From Litoditis marina (Eukaryota > Nematoda > Chromadorea > Rhabditida > Rhabditidae): a stretch of 64,000 bases of DNA. Position 1 is the stretch's first letter. The number at the start of each line of letters is the position of its first letter. A program made the position numbers and the translations under genes. This document shows positions 37,901-63,985 of this stretch, one piece after another. The notes below the pieces were generated by a model. That model ran no database searches. It saw only the letters and a program-made list of their open reading frames with translations, and was not told the DNA's origin. The stretch spans positions 1,430,501-1,494,500 of the forward strand of contig OZ038437.1 of assembly GCA_964036275.1 (NCBI GenBank), given 5' to 3'.

Positions 37901-40900
37901 ACACACGTGTGCAAAAATTTAGCCAATTCGGTTCAGTGGTTTTTCAAACCTATGCGGACACCGGACGGGAGACGAGGCACGACGGACGACGGATATTTTC
38001 ATAACCGACAGTTTTTACAGTTTTTTACCCAAAATTGACCGCGAAAAAAATCTTCTGACCCATTATTTAGGGGGATTTCAATTTGAATACGCTGATTTTT
38101 CATCGCAAACCCCGATTTCCAATGTTGGCGCCAACTGGCGCCTAAAATAGGCGCCGTTGGTAATGTGGTGAATTATCAACCGATATGGCTTCTATTATTC
38201 ATAATTCATACTTCTCTGCAAAATACCAGTCATAACAGTACTCTGTACTCCGCAAGTTTTTTTCTCATTTGGCGCCAGTAGGCGCCCGCGATTGGCGCCC
38301 AGTGTCAGCCATGGCACAATAATTTGGGACTTAGTTCAAAACCAATACTAAGACAACTGTGCGAAAATTTGGACAATTTCACTTATGGTAACATATAATT
38401 TCAAGCTTTTGGCGCCTATTGGCGCCCGCGCCAAGCGCCAGACAGAACGTAAAAACACCAAACTTTCGGCACCGAGCTAACTTCGGGGTTCACACTAGTT
38501 TGCCGAATTTCAGCCAATTTGGTTCAGTAACGGGTTTTTTTCGCGTCGCATATACGAATTTATATAAAATTACATGTCTCGAGTCATTCTGAGTGGAGGC
38601 ATTTATATTGCCAATATTATTTCTCACTTGAAAAACTAAAAAAAAAATGTTCGAAAATGAGTAAAAACAATGTTTCATGGATTATAAGGAGTTGGCAACA
38701 TGTCATGCAGTTTGCTAGCGACCAAACTGCAATTGCTGCTCGAGTCGGCAGCAAATTGCTGCCGACTGCAACAAATGCCGCGTGAGTTGGCAGCAAAAAG
38801 TATGAACGCAGAGTTGGCAGCAGATTGTTGCTGCTTGCTGCCGGCAGCAAGTTTTGCAGTCGGCAGCACGATCGATAATCACACTTTGCATGTTGCTGCT
38901 GCTGCTGCCAGAGTTGGCAGCAAAAAGTATGAACCCTGCCTTACATGCAATGACGGTAGACTAAGAAACCCGTTAATAGACCCCGCTAGTGGCTATCAGC
39001 CTCTATGCCCAACTCAGTCATGATACACTAAACCCTAAACAACCATAAGAAAAGTATGTGCCCACCTGCACCTGCTGGCTCCTCTACTCTTCGCACGACT
39101 GTGCACGCTCTCTTCTGCGTCGCGCGTATTCTGTATCCCTCTACTGCCTGCTCTCAGTTCACGTGATTCTTTCATCTCACGTGAATCTTTCATTGCACGT
39201 GAATCACGTGAAACTTCCCGATCCCGGGTTTTCGCTCGTTCACTACGATGAGAGGAGTGACCAGCTGTTGCCACCTGATAAGCTGATGATGATGCCAGCG
39301 CACCGCCAGGGTTCGTCACCCGAATCGGATCATTGATGTGCTGAAAAACGTTCAGGTTAGCTTCAAAGTTGACGTAAAACTGTAATGTTCATTCAAGCTT
39401 CAACTATTAATATACACGAAGCTTCAGGCTAAAAAAGGAGAAAAACTTACTTTCTGTTCTCCAGAACCATTGGTACTCTTTGTTGGTACATCTGGAAAAG
39501 TCGAGAATCAGATCTAAATAGTGGAGACGTGATAAGTAGGAATGAAACTGAAACAACACATTGTCTAACGAAATGGAAAACTTTGTTGAAACTTTACCTG
39601 CTCCAGGCACAAAATTCGAGATTTCCTGTGATAAACCTCCTGCGATTAGTGCATGGAATGCAGACGGCAAATCTGGAGAAGATGAAATAAATTCTAGGCG
39701 GAATAGCCAAACAGCTTCACTAGTAGTAAATAATCACGTGAAACGACATCAGCAATTGTGCACTTGATCTTTGCTCGTAATATGTTACTGAACTTTGACT
39801 TTCTGTTCCCCACTATCGTTTCTATCTTGTTTTTAGCGGATAGACGACCTAACTTAATTCCACTAAATAAAATGTGTTCATAATTAAGTCAACTAGCCTC
39901 TGAGATTGGATAGAACACGATGTACACTTCGGTTGACGGCCTTTTGTAGTTCCTGCATTTTGGGAAGATCCAACATCTCCAACGGTACCGTGCTCATCGT
40001 TGAATCCTGACAGTTACAAGCATTGTAAATGATATACACAAACAATGTTAATAATGACTTCGCCAATATAAAAGTTCTGAAATGCAATGGTAACCCGATC
40101 AAACTACAATCTGGTATAAACATAGCACAAAAGGATCGAACAGCATACACAACTTTCGCGTTTGAACTGTATTTTTCTGTTCTGATGCTCGATTACACAA
40201 AGTGTTCCGAAAGATTTATCGCCAAAGTTGAAGATTTCATCACAACGCAGTCATTGGAGAATTCAAATGTGTACTGTAGGAGTCTCAGCGAGAATGATGT
40301 GAATTATTCAAGATTTCAAGATTTATTCATTCACTTCACATTGTTGCAATATGGTGTTCTTTACGGCCACCCAGGTATCACTGTTCCTGTTATACAGTAT
40401 ATCAACGTCCACTAACCCCATTCCGGTCGCGACACGACTGTTTCCCCAACACCTTTCCCTTCTCCGACCCTATAGTCGCCATGTGCATATGATAGGTTGC
40501 GAACATTGGTGTGGCACATTGCGCTCCACAGCCGCAGCGGTACATATAGAAATCTGAAGAAAAAACAAATAAAAAGAGTTTAATTTTAATTAGTTTTCAC
40601 TGTTTTCTCGTTGGATCGATATTATCAATCTTCACTTACGCGTAAATTGGCATCACTTTATAACTGCTCGATCTAAGTGCACTTTGTGTGTACAGCACAA
40701 TTTTAATTACGAATGAAATCATAGAGATTTCGTTCGAAAACAACGGGAATCCAACTACAGTCACAACGGGATAGAGAAACTTGCATCATATCGACTTGCT
40801 TTGGGAGGAGCGAAACCTACAAGTGTACCTAAATGTTTCATCGCGAAGAGTTCGACGAGAGAAAAAATCAATATTTATGTATTTATGACAGTTGCGAGAA

Positions 40901-41049
40901 ACAAAAGGCGTACCTAGATGTTTCTTGGCATAGTGTTCCTGAAGTGACTGTAGATTGTAGCGGGCCCGTCTCGCCGCCTCATTCTCGCCCTCCTGGCAAG
41001 TGTCACACGGGAAGATCTTCAAATTATCGGCAACCGGCTGGCTAGACAT
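13928..41049 (-). CDS. Gene B: paired zinc-finger, Arg/Ser-rich, RGG-ended nuclear-type protein
   Basis: About 32 exons chain from ATG at 41049 to TGA at 13928, giving about 1400 aa over 27 kb. Most junctions agree in phase; the 34650/34363/34222 junctions are unresolved. Order: two zinc fingers, helical exon, SR-like exons, a large mixed middle with Gln/Tyr-rich exons, acidic exons, a Pro-rich exon, an Arg/Ser-rich exon and an RGG tail. Layout and first-exon phases match gene A, which ends 1.3 kb upstream. Introns contain the LTR retrotransposon (25801-29269), a 2.47 kb DNA element (36469-38940) and many miniature elements. Composition fits RNA-processing factors in the nucleus, but no named family is recognised, so the role is an inference. 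A very long intron (17782-23072) carries two foldback repeats. Confidence 0.8.
14243..14290. repeat. CCAGTAAGG-family fragment
   Basis: ACGGACTACTTTTTGTTGAA and AGTCTAACCTTACTGGTGTA match the right part of the element at 10032. The left end is missing. Confidence 0.5.
14611..15070 (+). CDS. Possible nested gene on the plus strand (intron of B)
   Basis: An open frame ends at 15070. It can start at ATG 14611, or follow a TTTCCAG acceptor at about 14575 as a last exon. The roughly 150-residue product is rich in His, Trp, Cys and Asp, for example VMLPETINYLMANSHR, IYPVDPDAPCDCSIRRLHLY and IKNWQYHYELSV. Codon choice and amino-acid mix look like real coding sequence rather than repeat. It lies opposite the intron between exons 30 and 31 of gene B. 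No family is recognised, and a transposon remnant is possible. Confidence 0.4.
15897..16016. mobile_element. CCAGTAAGG-ended miniature element
   Basis: Runs from CAGTAAGGTCCGACTATTCG to ATATTCAGACAACTTTACTGG, a near-complete copy in a gene B intron. No reading frame. Confidence 0.6.
16300..16380 (+). repeat. SINE-like 3' piece, copy 1
   Basis: Contains GTGTTCGATCGCG, similar to a pol III B box, followed by AATAAAATTCTGTTCTATTC. An inverted copy with the same phrases lies at 23740-23815. Confidence 0.5.
16378..16790. repeat. Two-copy tandem repeat beside exon 27 of gene B
   Basis: ACATACACC(G)GTAAAGTTGTAGTC near 16385 and ACATACACCGCTAAAGTTGTGGTC near 16623 begin two units of about 235 bp. 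Each later has AAAAGTGGCACT/AAATGGCACT and CCTGGTGTGTGG/CCAGGTGTGTGG. Confidence 0.6.
19436..19560. mobile_element. Palindromic TTAA-flanked element
   Basis: Left AATTATGTGGTCCAATCGCA, right GGTCCACATAATCGTCCTTC followed by TTTAAG, with a central CTTTAAACCGCAATACATT hairpin. Confidence 0.65.
22480..22754. repeat. GGTAACC-rich foldback element, copy 2
   Basis: Ends GTGAATTCTATATGTAACCG and CCCGGTTAGTTGTAGAATTG as inverted repeats, with about a dozen GGTAACC/GGTTACC sites between them. Confidence 0.75.
23337..23611. repeat. GGTAACC-rich foldback element, copy 3
   Basis: Very similar to copy 2 (shared ATGGTAACCTAAAATGAAAA), only 0.58 kb from it but on the other side of exon 25 of gene B. Confidence 0.75.
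23740..23815 (-). repeat. SINE-like 3' piece, copy 2
   Basis: The reverse complement of this stretch matches 16305-16380, including CACGTGTTCAATCGCGAATA. A TTGTA repeat (about 23690-23710) flanks it. Confidence 0.5.
24311..24537. repeat. AACTCGAAA satellite-like element
   Basis: About 220 bp of iterated AAAACTCGAAATTTTCC-type units, bounded by AGGGTTGTTAAAGTCGAACT and CTCGATTAACAACCCTAG, which are roughly inverted. Related but diverged copies are at 41393-41484 and 49310-49516. Confidence 0.7.
24559..24612 (-). pseudogene. Partial duplicate of gene B exon 24
   Basis: Shares CACGATGCA, CCCGA, AGTGGCATCTCG and GCTATGTCCT with exon 24861-24970 and keeps the donor TTAG|GTA. The upstream half and the acceptor are absent. 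Confidence 0.65.
25801..26155 (-). repeat. 3' LTR
   Basis: 355 bp, TG...CA ends on both strands, same length and apparently the same sequence as 28915-29269. Contains ACAATACAATAAAGCC and a TATAAAAG box on the plus strand. Confidence 0.92.
26295..28460 (-). CDS. Retroelement Gag-protease-degenerate integrase polyprotein
   Basis: The frame runs from ATG at 28460 (an open extension to 28493 lacks ATG) to the stop at 26295, about 720 aa. It starts with a Gln/Glu-rich coiled coil. The Gag domain follows (VFNFDPESDQTFSKWYERYG, then LDDKSKVRLLVGKLS), resembling Gag of nematode K02A2.6-like elements. Two CCHC knuckles (CWNCGKGGHISRKC and CGKCKGSGHKPEFC) come next. A retropepsin with LDTGSDITML ends in a CGLEWI motif. 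The usual reverse transcriptase and RNase H are missing. The C-terminal part resembles an integrase core (VIGPMNGTSYL, EKWPVVARM, SSQFTSEKF), but the expected catalytic Asp positions read Asn and Leu/Ser. Probably a non-autonomous derivative that kept one open frame. Confidence 0.88.
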   Translation of the reverse strand: MTKTKEDAREENSMQELLLKLLQGQQEQLKRQEERQEEQFKQQEKRMQLLEDILLERRTEPGSVSSLPVVSGTTRLMADLSGRLAVFNFDPESDQTFSKWYERYGEVLTVDGERLDDKSKVRLLVGKLSNEVFDRYTRQILPSTSADVTFDDTIKILEEMFDVKTSVFSTRYHCLKIEKKDTEDYMEYTGRVNEQCEKAKLQELDKDGLKALLWIYGLKSNRDAELRQRLLMFLDRKHSDQKTVTLHDLYKECDLWLNIKREAKMVETGAQEVNMVRTRNNSGDSNDTTRHSEMLCWNCGKGGHISRKCQSKKWNCGKCKGSGHKPEFCERSKKFRTGMRDVSTRVNNSVVVESHSPRKQVNVVRRYLPVQVNGFKLDMQLDTGSDITMLNVKDWKRMGSPDLGRSEVRVVDAKGDSMVVMGRLKCHFKIKSTTGTGYAYVSKAKSLCGLEWIAQDEKMSHHLSKMADMCEMEDLGTAESLESPTKDSGQTINGGNGIMETFRREEYSGKNKARGSSINPVIPQQKVSGVCTSWSAETGGHCTSAPRRVCQSVKELSGPRKERHISDDLTKPKSVWRKVTVNVIGPMNGTSYLVAEDMEEKWPVVARMTDIRSKSTIRTLKELFKSIGQNPETVVTSLSSQFTSEKFRVGCVEAGWVTEYVDPETKITEGRLAGQLLKEYQKCRLSASELSLEMVNKMREAYILSWRKKEEEDELVPMSCR
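28500..28820 (-). repeat. Leader repeats of the retroelement
   Basis: Three 30-bp tandem units containing TTGACCTGTGAGGGTCTCCG lie at 28718-28810. Two copies of AATTTGGGCAGCACTTCCCC lie at about 28520 and 28576. They fall between the candidate primer-binding site and the start codon, where packaging signals are usual (inference). Confidence 0.7.
28915..29269 (-). repeat. 5' LTR
   Basis: 355 bp copy of the LTR at 25801-26155, with no difference noticed. Identity implies a recent insertion or gene conversion. Confidence 0.92.
30541..30605 (-). pseudogene. Chimeric duplicate exon in gene B (micro-exon 21 start, exon 20 end)
   Basis: Read on the minus strand it starts like the acceptor of micro-exon 21 (TTACATTGAGGGTAGAGAT against TTACATTGAAGGTGGAGAT). 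It ends like exon 20 (TACCACAACAAACCAAGGTA). This is the junction expected from tandem duplication with breakpoints inside exons 20 and 21. Confidence 0.6.
31000..31125. mobile_element. Palindromic TTAA-type element
   Basis: Central GTCCTTTAAACTGCAACT and its inverted copy, right end TTGGATCAAATAATCGTCCT. The left arm is diverged. Confidence 0.65.
33220..33405. mobile_element. Palindromic element with a CCAGTAAGG element inside
   Basis: Outer arms AGTAGGACGAATATATGAAC and GGTCCACATAATCGTCCTGC belong to the palindromic family. From 33253 the inside reads CACCAGTAAGGTCCCAATAA, a CCAGTAAGG-family copy with its right end missing. Confidence 0.6.
34363..34430 (-). pseudogene. Partial duplicate of gene B exon 11 (possible exon 12)
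   Basis: Encodes RWAPVEKEEPKE as in exon 11 and keeps a donor (CAAG|GTGAAT) in the phase needed by exon 13. No acceptor is evident upstream, where a palindromic element is inserted. Confidence 0.55.
34437..34563. mobile_element. Palindromic TTAA-flanked element
   Basis: ATTAAAGAAGGACGATTATG at the left, CATAATCGTCCCACTTTAAG at the right, and a perfect-looking inner hairpin around TTTAAACTGCAATTGAAAAA. The flanking TTAA on both sides suggests target choice. Confidence 0.75.
34917..35047. mobile_element. Palindromic TTAA-flanked element
   Basis: ATTAAAAAAGGACGATTATG to CCGCCCTTCTTTAAG, same family, about 0.35 kb from the previous copy on the other side of exon 11. Confidence 0.7.
35762..35907. 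mobile_element. CCAGTAAGG-family element
   Basis: AGTGAGGTTCGACTATTCGA at the left and ATCGATCAGCTTTACTGGAG at the right. It lies between exons 8 and 9 of gene B and touches the acceptor region of exon 9. Confidence 0.55.
37078..37409. repeat. Long-arm foldback element
   Basis: Arms of about 130 bp start AAAAAGTGGGGGACCAGGAA and end with the inverse, with a spacer of about 50 bp. Reading frames found on both strands here are by-products of the inverted repeat. Confidence 0.8.
37680..38540. repeat. GGCGCC-rich repeat pair
   Basis: Many GGCGCC palindromes. Two stretches share CAAACTTTCGGC(G/A)CCGAGC, TTCGGGGTTCACAC and AGCCAATT(C/T)GGTTCAGT at about 37870-37945 and 38460-38530, suggesting two tandem diverged copies. 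Confidence 0.65.
39451..41049 (-). other. Gene B exons 1-5: zinc fingers and helical exon
   Basis: Exon 1 (40914-41049) encodes FPCDTCQEG and LQEHYAKKHL, a Cys-x2-Cys/His-x4-His finger. Exon 2 (40417-40553) encodes FYMYRCGCGAQC with a His-rich end (YHMHM). Exon 3 (39898-40006) is 109 nt, exactly the length of gene A exon 3, and encodes MQELQKAVNRSVHRVLSN. Its donor appears to be GC (AGAG|GCTAGT), supported by phase: G plus AT of exon 4 gives Asp, as in the paralogue. Exons 4 (39598-39672) and 5 (39451-39491) are short and unremarkable. Confidence 0.8.
40029..40415 (+). CDS. Possible nested plus-strand frame in intron 2 of gene B
   Basis: A 128-codon ATG frame fills nearly the whole intron between exons 2 and 3 of gene B, on the opposite strand. 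Its amino-acid mix (IAQKDRTAYTTFAFELYF, RFIAKVEDFITTQSLENS) is protein-like, and a donor-like CAG|GTATCA lies near its end. It may be an exon of a nested gene or a chance frame. No family is recognised. Confidence 0.28.
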   Translation: MIYTNNVNNDFANIKVLKCNGNPIKLQSGINIAQKDRTAYTTFAFELYFSVLMLDYTKCSERFIAKVEDFITTQSLENSNVYCRSLSENDVNYSRFQDLFIHFTLLQYGVLYGHPGITVPVIQYINVH

Positions 41050-41057
41050 ATACGCCT
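41050..41057 (-). promoter_or_regulatory. Probable trans-splice acceptor of gene B
   Basis: AATTCCAG precedes GCGTATATG, placing the acceptor 6 nt before the start codon. There is no upstream exon between this point and the end of gene A at 42331. Confidence 0.55.
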
Positions 41058-42330
41058 GGAATTCAATCAATAACACATTATTAAATTCTACCCGTAGAAA
41101 ACTTTGGCGGTATTTGGTACCAAATTGGCTGACAATCCCAACAAACCAACACAAAAGCAGACAAGAGGATAAAATAATTAGCCCTGTTTGAAAACAGATG
41201 ACTGGAATGCCAGATAAACTGAAACTGATTTTTATTTTGAATAGAATAACACTCTGGGAACAAAAAGAACAACAAAGCGGTAAATAACATTTTAGGTGGA
41301 GGTACCAGCATTTGTGAGATAGGGGGTCACCCGCTTACCATAAAATACTCTATTAACAACACAAATACACTAATGAAGATAAACAATACGGTTGTTAAAG
41401 TCAGACCCGACTCGAGAAAACTTGAAACTCAAAAAAATTCGAGTCGAGTCCAACTCGGTCACTTTACCGGCCAACTCGATTAACATTAACTACATCATAA
41501 CGTGCAATTACATTTTAGAATACGATAGATCATAGAGAAGGACTAAAATTAAGAGTATTAGGCAGATACGGAGAGACAACATGGGTAAAAATAAAATATT
41601 GTCCTGTAAATGACCAACTATTCATTCAGCTCAGAGTTTGGCGCGTAAACTGACTTCAAAAGTCTGCATTCCTTCTTTTTCAGTTGCAGATGCAACTGAA
41701 CATCTGATAGAAAGAACAGAACGCCAAGTATTTGAGTTTTCGCGCAGGTAATGTGGAGTTCAACATACGTCATACAATGAAAAAATTACCGAAACCTGAG
41801 CTTGAATGAATAGTTTGCCTAAAACTTACACCGTATATACCTAATGATGAGATTCCTACTCGCAATATGATCGAGGAATCAAGAGGGAAATATCCTGAGA
41901 GAGAGAAATATCAAAAAAGTTTTGATCTTCAGGCAAGACTCAACAAGAGAACAAGAGAAACTAGGAGAATGAAACCACACCATCTGGACCAAAGTACAAA
42001 GCGAACCTAGCTAAACTACAGACATAAAACATAACCAGTTTGTGGTATTTCGTTTTCGTGGCAAAAAGGACGGAATTAGGATACCAAAACCGACCTGAGT
42101 GGTCCACTAAACTACATGTGATCCCTTGAAATTAGAGCTCTTCATGGTTAAAAGGTTCATTTTAGATAGATGGAATAAAAACTGTACAAATCGGTTGATA
42201 TTAGACAAATCAAGAAACTGCGACCTTGCATTTACGATGAACAGCTGGTTGAGTGAGGGTAAGGCAGTAGTGACGAAATTTGTAGAAGACTTGCAGCTGT
42301 GATTAGTGACCGTCCAGTTGGTGTCAAGTA
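41055..42330. other. Intergenic region between genes A and B
   Basis: 1.28 kb separate the stop of A from the first exon of B. It contains a diverged AACTCGAA element (41393-41484); otherwise nothing is recognised. The short, same-strand spacing would permit an operon-like arrangement, which the sequence alone does not prove. Confidence 0.5.
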
Positions 42331-60615
<18,285 letters not shown>

Positions 60616-60660
60616 AGCGGGTCAATCAATTACCACCACGAATTGTCATCAATTAACGAC
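60616..60660 (-). promoter_or_regulatory. Probable trans-splice acceptor and 5' UTR of gene A
   Basis: CGCCTTCAG ends at about 60660, 44 nt upstream of ATG, with no upstream coding exon. It supports spliced-leader trans-splicing. Confidence 0.5.
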
Positions 60661-62447
60661 TGAAGGCGTGAATAAGTTGACCTGGAACTAAACGAACACG
60701 ATGATTGAATATTCGGCCAAATTCAAAACTGAATCGTATTCAAGAATCACAGAGCCGTAATTCAACCAGGAATCCGGTTAAATTACTAATCGACTAAGTT
60801 AACGAAGACCGCCTTTGCAAAAAAAAAACAGAACAACTTGATATATGACATAAATGACAAACAAGTATATGTTCACAGAGAAGTTAGGACAAAATTGACT
60901 AGTTTCACGTTTTTATAGATCACACAAATTAGCGGTTTCTAGAAAGACCATCATTATAATGAATGGGTTCCGATTGATCGATCCTCTGCGTTTCTGAGTC
61001 AGTACGGCGTATTTACACATGTATGTCAAAACAGAAGCAAAGGTCATAAGATTGATATCAAGCTCAGAATTTTAGGAGAAAAAAATTATTTCAATTGAAA
61101 AGGCAAAAACTACCGTACTCACTCAATTTTTGAATTAGCGACGGAGCAGAGGTTTAGCATTATAGCGCATTTGATCTCAGCTGCCTCGTGCTCAACGTTT
61201 TTTTTACTAATTTGTTTTTTTTACTAAAAGTGACGAATTTATACCCGATAGACTTGATTAGAAAAAATGAGCTTTCCGAAACATTAAAATATGAGCAGAG
61301 TGTCCGGAAAAAACCTCTTATGACCTCTATAATGATGTTTTGTATGATAACTCAAGCCCCGCCCCTCTACGAACAGAAATCCCTCTCTGGTGAGCAGCAA
61401 ATATACCTAGATATCTTTTTCCTAACTACCGACTAGGTCGATAGTTTCTCAATACATTTGGATCTTTTGTAGGGGTCTTGATAATTGGTTGAAGATGCAA
61501 AATTCAGTCGGATAATCTCAATGGAGACTTTCCATTAAATGTTTCATTAATTTCTTTGCATCACCGAATAACAGACGAAATATACTTTGCAACAATGAAA
61601 ATACTACTACAAACAGTCTGAGACAGATAGCAAAAAGCATCTAAAATACCATTTGGAAAAAAACTACTTCGCAGAAAAGAAAACTAAATGACGGACTAAC
61701 TTATACCCACTGAAAAACAGAAAAACTGTCTTCATACATCAATAGACATGCACCGAGCATCAATCAATACAAGAGAAAACGAGGAATACATTAAAAATCG
61801 AAATGAAACTATTGAACCTGGAAATTAACGTCAAATAAAACACGTTTCTATACACCGTATAGGTAGGCACCTAAGTACACGAAAAAAAGAAATGTTAATA
61901 GCCTGAGAATGACAAAAATGAGATTGAGGACGAGCAAGAAAACTCAATGAATATCATATGGAATACCGTATATGTATATGAAATACCGAACTTAGAACAA
62001 AATCGATTGCCAGAAAATAGACGGTCTAACTGCACGATGTATTCTAGAAATTCTGAAAAAATGAATGGAATGGAATGAATGGATATATTATAAAACAACT
62101 ACAAGAAGATTCGTGGAAATTGAGATTTGAGAAAACGTATTGTGATCTAACAGTGAACGAGAAGGGAAAAAACATCGTCGAACCAAAAAACACACGTAGC
62201 CGAGCGAGAAATCTGAAAACAAAGTTGTGTTTAGTTGCATTTTTCTAGATAAAATGAAATGTTAACAAGAACGTGGAAATTTGGTTTTGGTCTTACGATG
62301 TATAAAACACTGCCTATAAAACCATCTAGTCAGTGCATATTACGTAAACGAATATACTGTTTCCGAGTGAATGATAACAAAAAAATGTGATAAGCATCCT
62401 ACTGTAAATAAACGGTTGACCGCGGCACCCAACTGCATTAAACTTAC
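60661..62447. other. Region between gene D and gene A
   Basis: No convincing exon. A TTTTCAG acceptor at about 62213 could open a last exon of gene D, but the frame is uncertain. Otherwise AT-rich DNA without visible repeats. Confidence 0.4.
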
Positions 62448-62468
62448 CTTTACGGGCCCCGGTACAAA
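62448..62468 (-). CDS. Possible 21-nt micro-exon of gene D
   Basis: ACTCAG precedes and GTAAGT follows 21 nt encoding FVPGPVK, similar to FVPRSVR at the start of the RGG exon of gene A. A true terminal exon of D was not found. Confidence 0.35.
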
Positions 62469-63532
62469 CTGAGTATAGGGGTTGTAAACTTTGTTTTACC
62501 CTAGAGCGGAAAAATCAAACCATGATAAATGTATAATAATGTAAATGTATGTGTAAATTTTTATGTTAAATGTAAATAGCAGGTCTAGTAGGTGGTGCTA
62601 TTCGAGGGTTAGGAAACGAGGGAAACAAAGAACACGCGCGCTTGAAAGGGATGAATCAGTATGAGAGTGAATACAAGAGAGGAGGGAGAAGATGTTGCGT
62701 TTCGAGTAGCAGAGATGAAGAGAGACAGATAGAAAAAGATAGGGAGAAGAGGAGCGAGACGTTAAGGAGAAAATACTCTTTCTGTTCAAGCGACCGTTAA
62801 GTGCCGTATCTGTCCTCGAGAAGAGTAAGAAAAACTACGTGTTCCAGTCACAAAACGGGTACCCCTTTGGAGAATAGTTCAGCTTTAACTTTACTGCGGC
62901 ATGAATAGAAACTCCCCTCATCATAATACTTCACCATCTTCTATTTCTCTCGACGAGACAGGGAGACGCCAGTTCCTCAGAGCATTTATGCTTCCATGCT
63001 CCATTCGTCCCTGAACATGAGACTATGGTGATTATTGAGAGCAGAAATTCTAGTGTAGCATCATAAAGAACAAACTTATATTGTTAGATATTCCATTGAA
63101 CCAACCACCCGTGTTTTTCCAACACGATATTTTGAAATACCCTTAACTTCAACAATAGTCGCCTTCACTGGTGAAAACCTCACCTCCACCCCAGTTTGTA
63201 GTTTGGTTAACCAGGTCAGACACGTCACTTTCGTGCAATCTCCGTGAACAACAAATCTGCAGCACTTGTTGTGGAGCCCCTTGAACCCTTGTCAGGAGCG
63301 ACTATGAAGCTACAAAGTTGACCGCTACGACCCCTTCCCTTTAACTGAAAATTCAATTTAACTAGTAACCTTTCATTTTCGGCCCCTGTGGCAATTACGA
63401 CCATTTCCCCCGTACAACTGTAGTCATGGTCACTCATAACCCTGCCGAAGCAGTCGTGCATACACGTGACCCTACCCTCCTCACGTGACCTTATCCGCAC
63501 ATGACCCTATACCTACGTCCCCATACCCTTAC

Positions 63533-63708
63533 GGAGTGGGTGACGATTAAGCTTGAACACATTGAGCGGGTGTCTCCTATTAAAAAGTGAATGAATTGTT
63601 TTTCTACAAATTTGTATCCATCGTGATACTTTGAACTTTCTGTTGATGTGTTAACCTTAAGTTATAGGTTGTAGCTCAATGCACTTGTGCCTAATCGTCA
63701 CCCACTCC
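63533..63708. mobile_element. Short palindromic element
   Basis: GGAGTGGGTGACGATTAAGC at the left is matched inverted by CCTAATCGTCACCCACTCC at the right. A further ATTGAGC/GCTCAAT pair lies inside. About 176 bp. Confidence 0.65.
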
Positions 63709-63759
63709 AGACTCCCCTACGACCCTACGTGACCGAATTGTCTCTTTCCCCCCACCCAC

Positions 63760-63873
63760 CTTTCCAGCCGACTTTCTCGAGTCATCACTGGTCTGATGCT
63801 GTCTGTCCGACCGCCAACTCTCCTTGTGATCATGTCTTTCCGATCTAGGACGCGATCTACTACGAGACCTACG
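63760..63873 (-). CDS. Gene D: Arg/Ser-rich exon of an upstream paralogue (partial)
   Basis: Between a GTTTTCAG acceptor and an AAAG|GTGGGT donor lies a 114-nt exon that opens RRSRSRSRPRSERHDHKE and ends DDSRKSAGK. It stands where A has its Arg/Ser exons relative to its own C-terminus, so it is probably the 3' part of another family member whose body lies right of the window. Upstream 63904-63985 is a CT-rich tract, part of the preceding intron. Confidence 0.65.
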
Positions 63874-63903
63874 CTGAAAACAACCGTTTGTTAGAACTGA
63901 TCA

Positions 63904-63985
63904 TCTCTCTCTCTCTCTATATATATCTCTCTCTTCCTATGTATCTCACTCTCTCTCCCTCTCTCTTTCTATGTCTCTCTCTCAA
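63904..63985 (+). repeat. (CT)n-rich tract
   Basis: CTCTCTCTCTCTATATATAT followed by more CT/TC repeats near the right edge. Confidence 0.85.

Larger units (their letters stand above)
36469..38940. mobile_element. DNA transposon-like element with 46-bp inverted repeats and TTA duplications
   Basis: GGCAGGGTTCATACTTTTTG at the left is matched as an exact inverted repeat at the right for about 46 bp, through GCTGCCAACTCTGGCAGC. TTA lies on each side (36466-36468, 38941-38943). A 3-bp TTA duplication points to the PIF/Harbinger group (inference). Subterminal regions are crowded with GTTGGCAGC/GCTGCCAAC. There is no transposase; the 2.47 kb inside hold other repeats: a G-tract repeat (36893-36965), a foldback (37078-37409) and GGCGCC-rich DNA. 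Confidence 0.78.
35147..39340 (-). other. Gene B exons 6-10: SR-like and acidic exons
   Basis: Exons 39066-39340, 36154-36316, 35909-36019, 35514-35748 and 35147-35391. Exon 6 has an iterated SRD/SRE pattern (EVSRDSRAMKDSREMKES). Exons 7 and 8 are rich in RRR, RGR and KENSD. Exon 9 continues Arg/Lys/Gly-rich. Exon 10 is acidic and Pro/Gln-rich. Such Arg-Ser/Arg-Asp/Arg-Glu sequences are typical of splicing-related proteins. The long intron 36317-39065 contains the TTA-flanked transposon. Confidence 0.78.
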
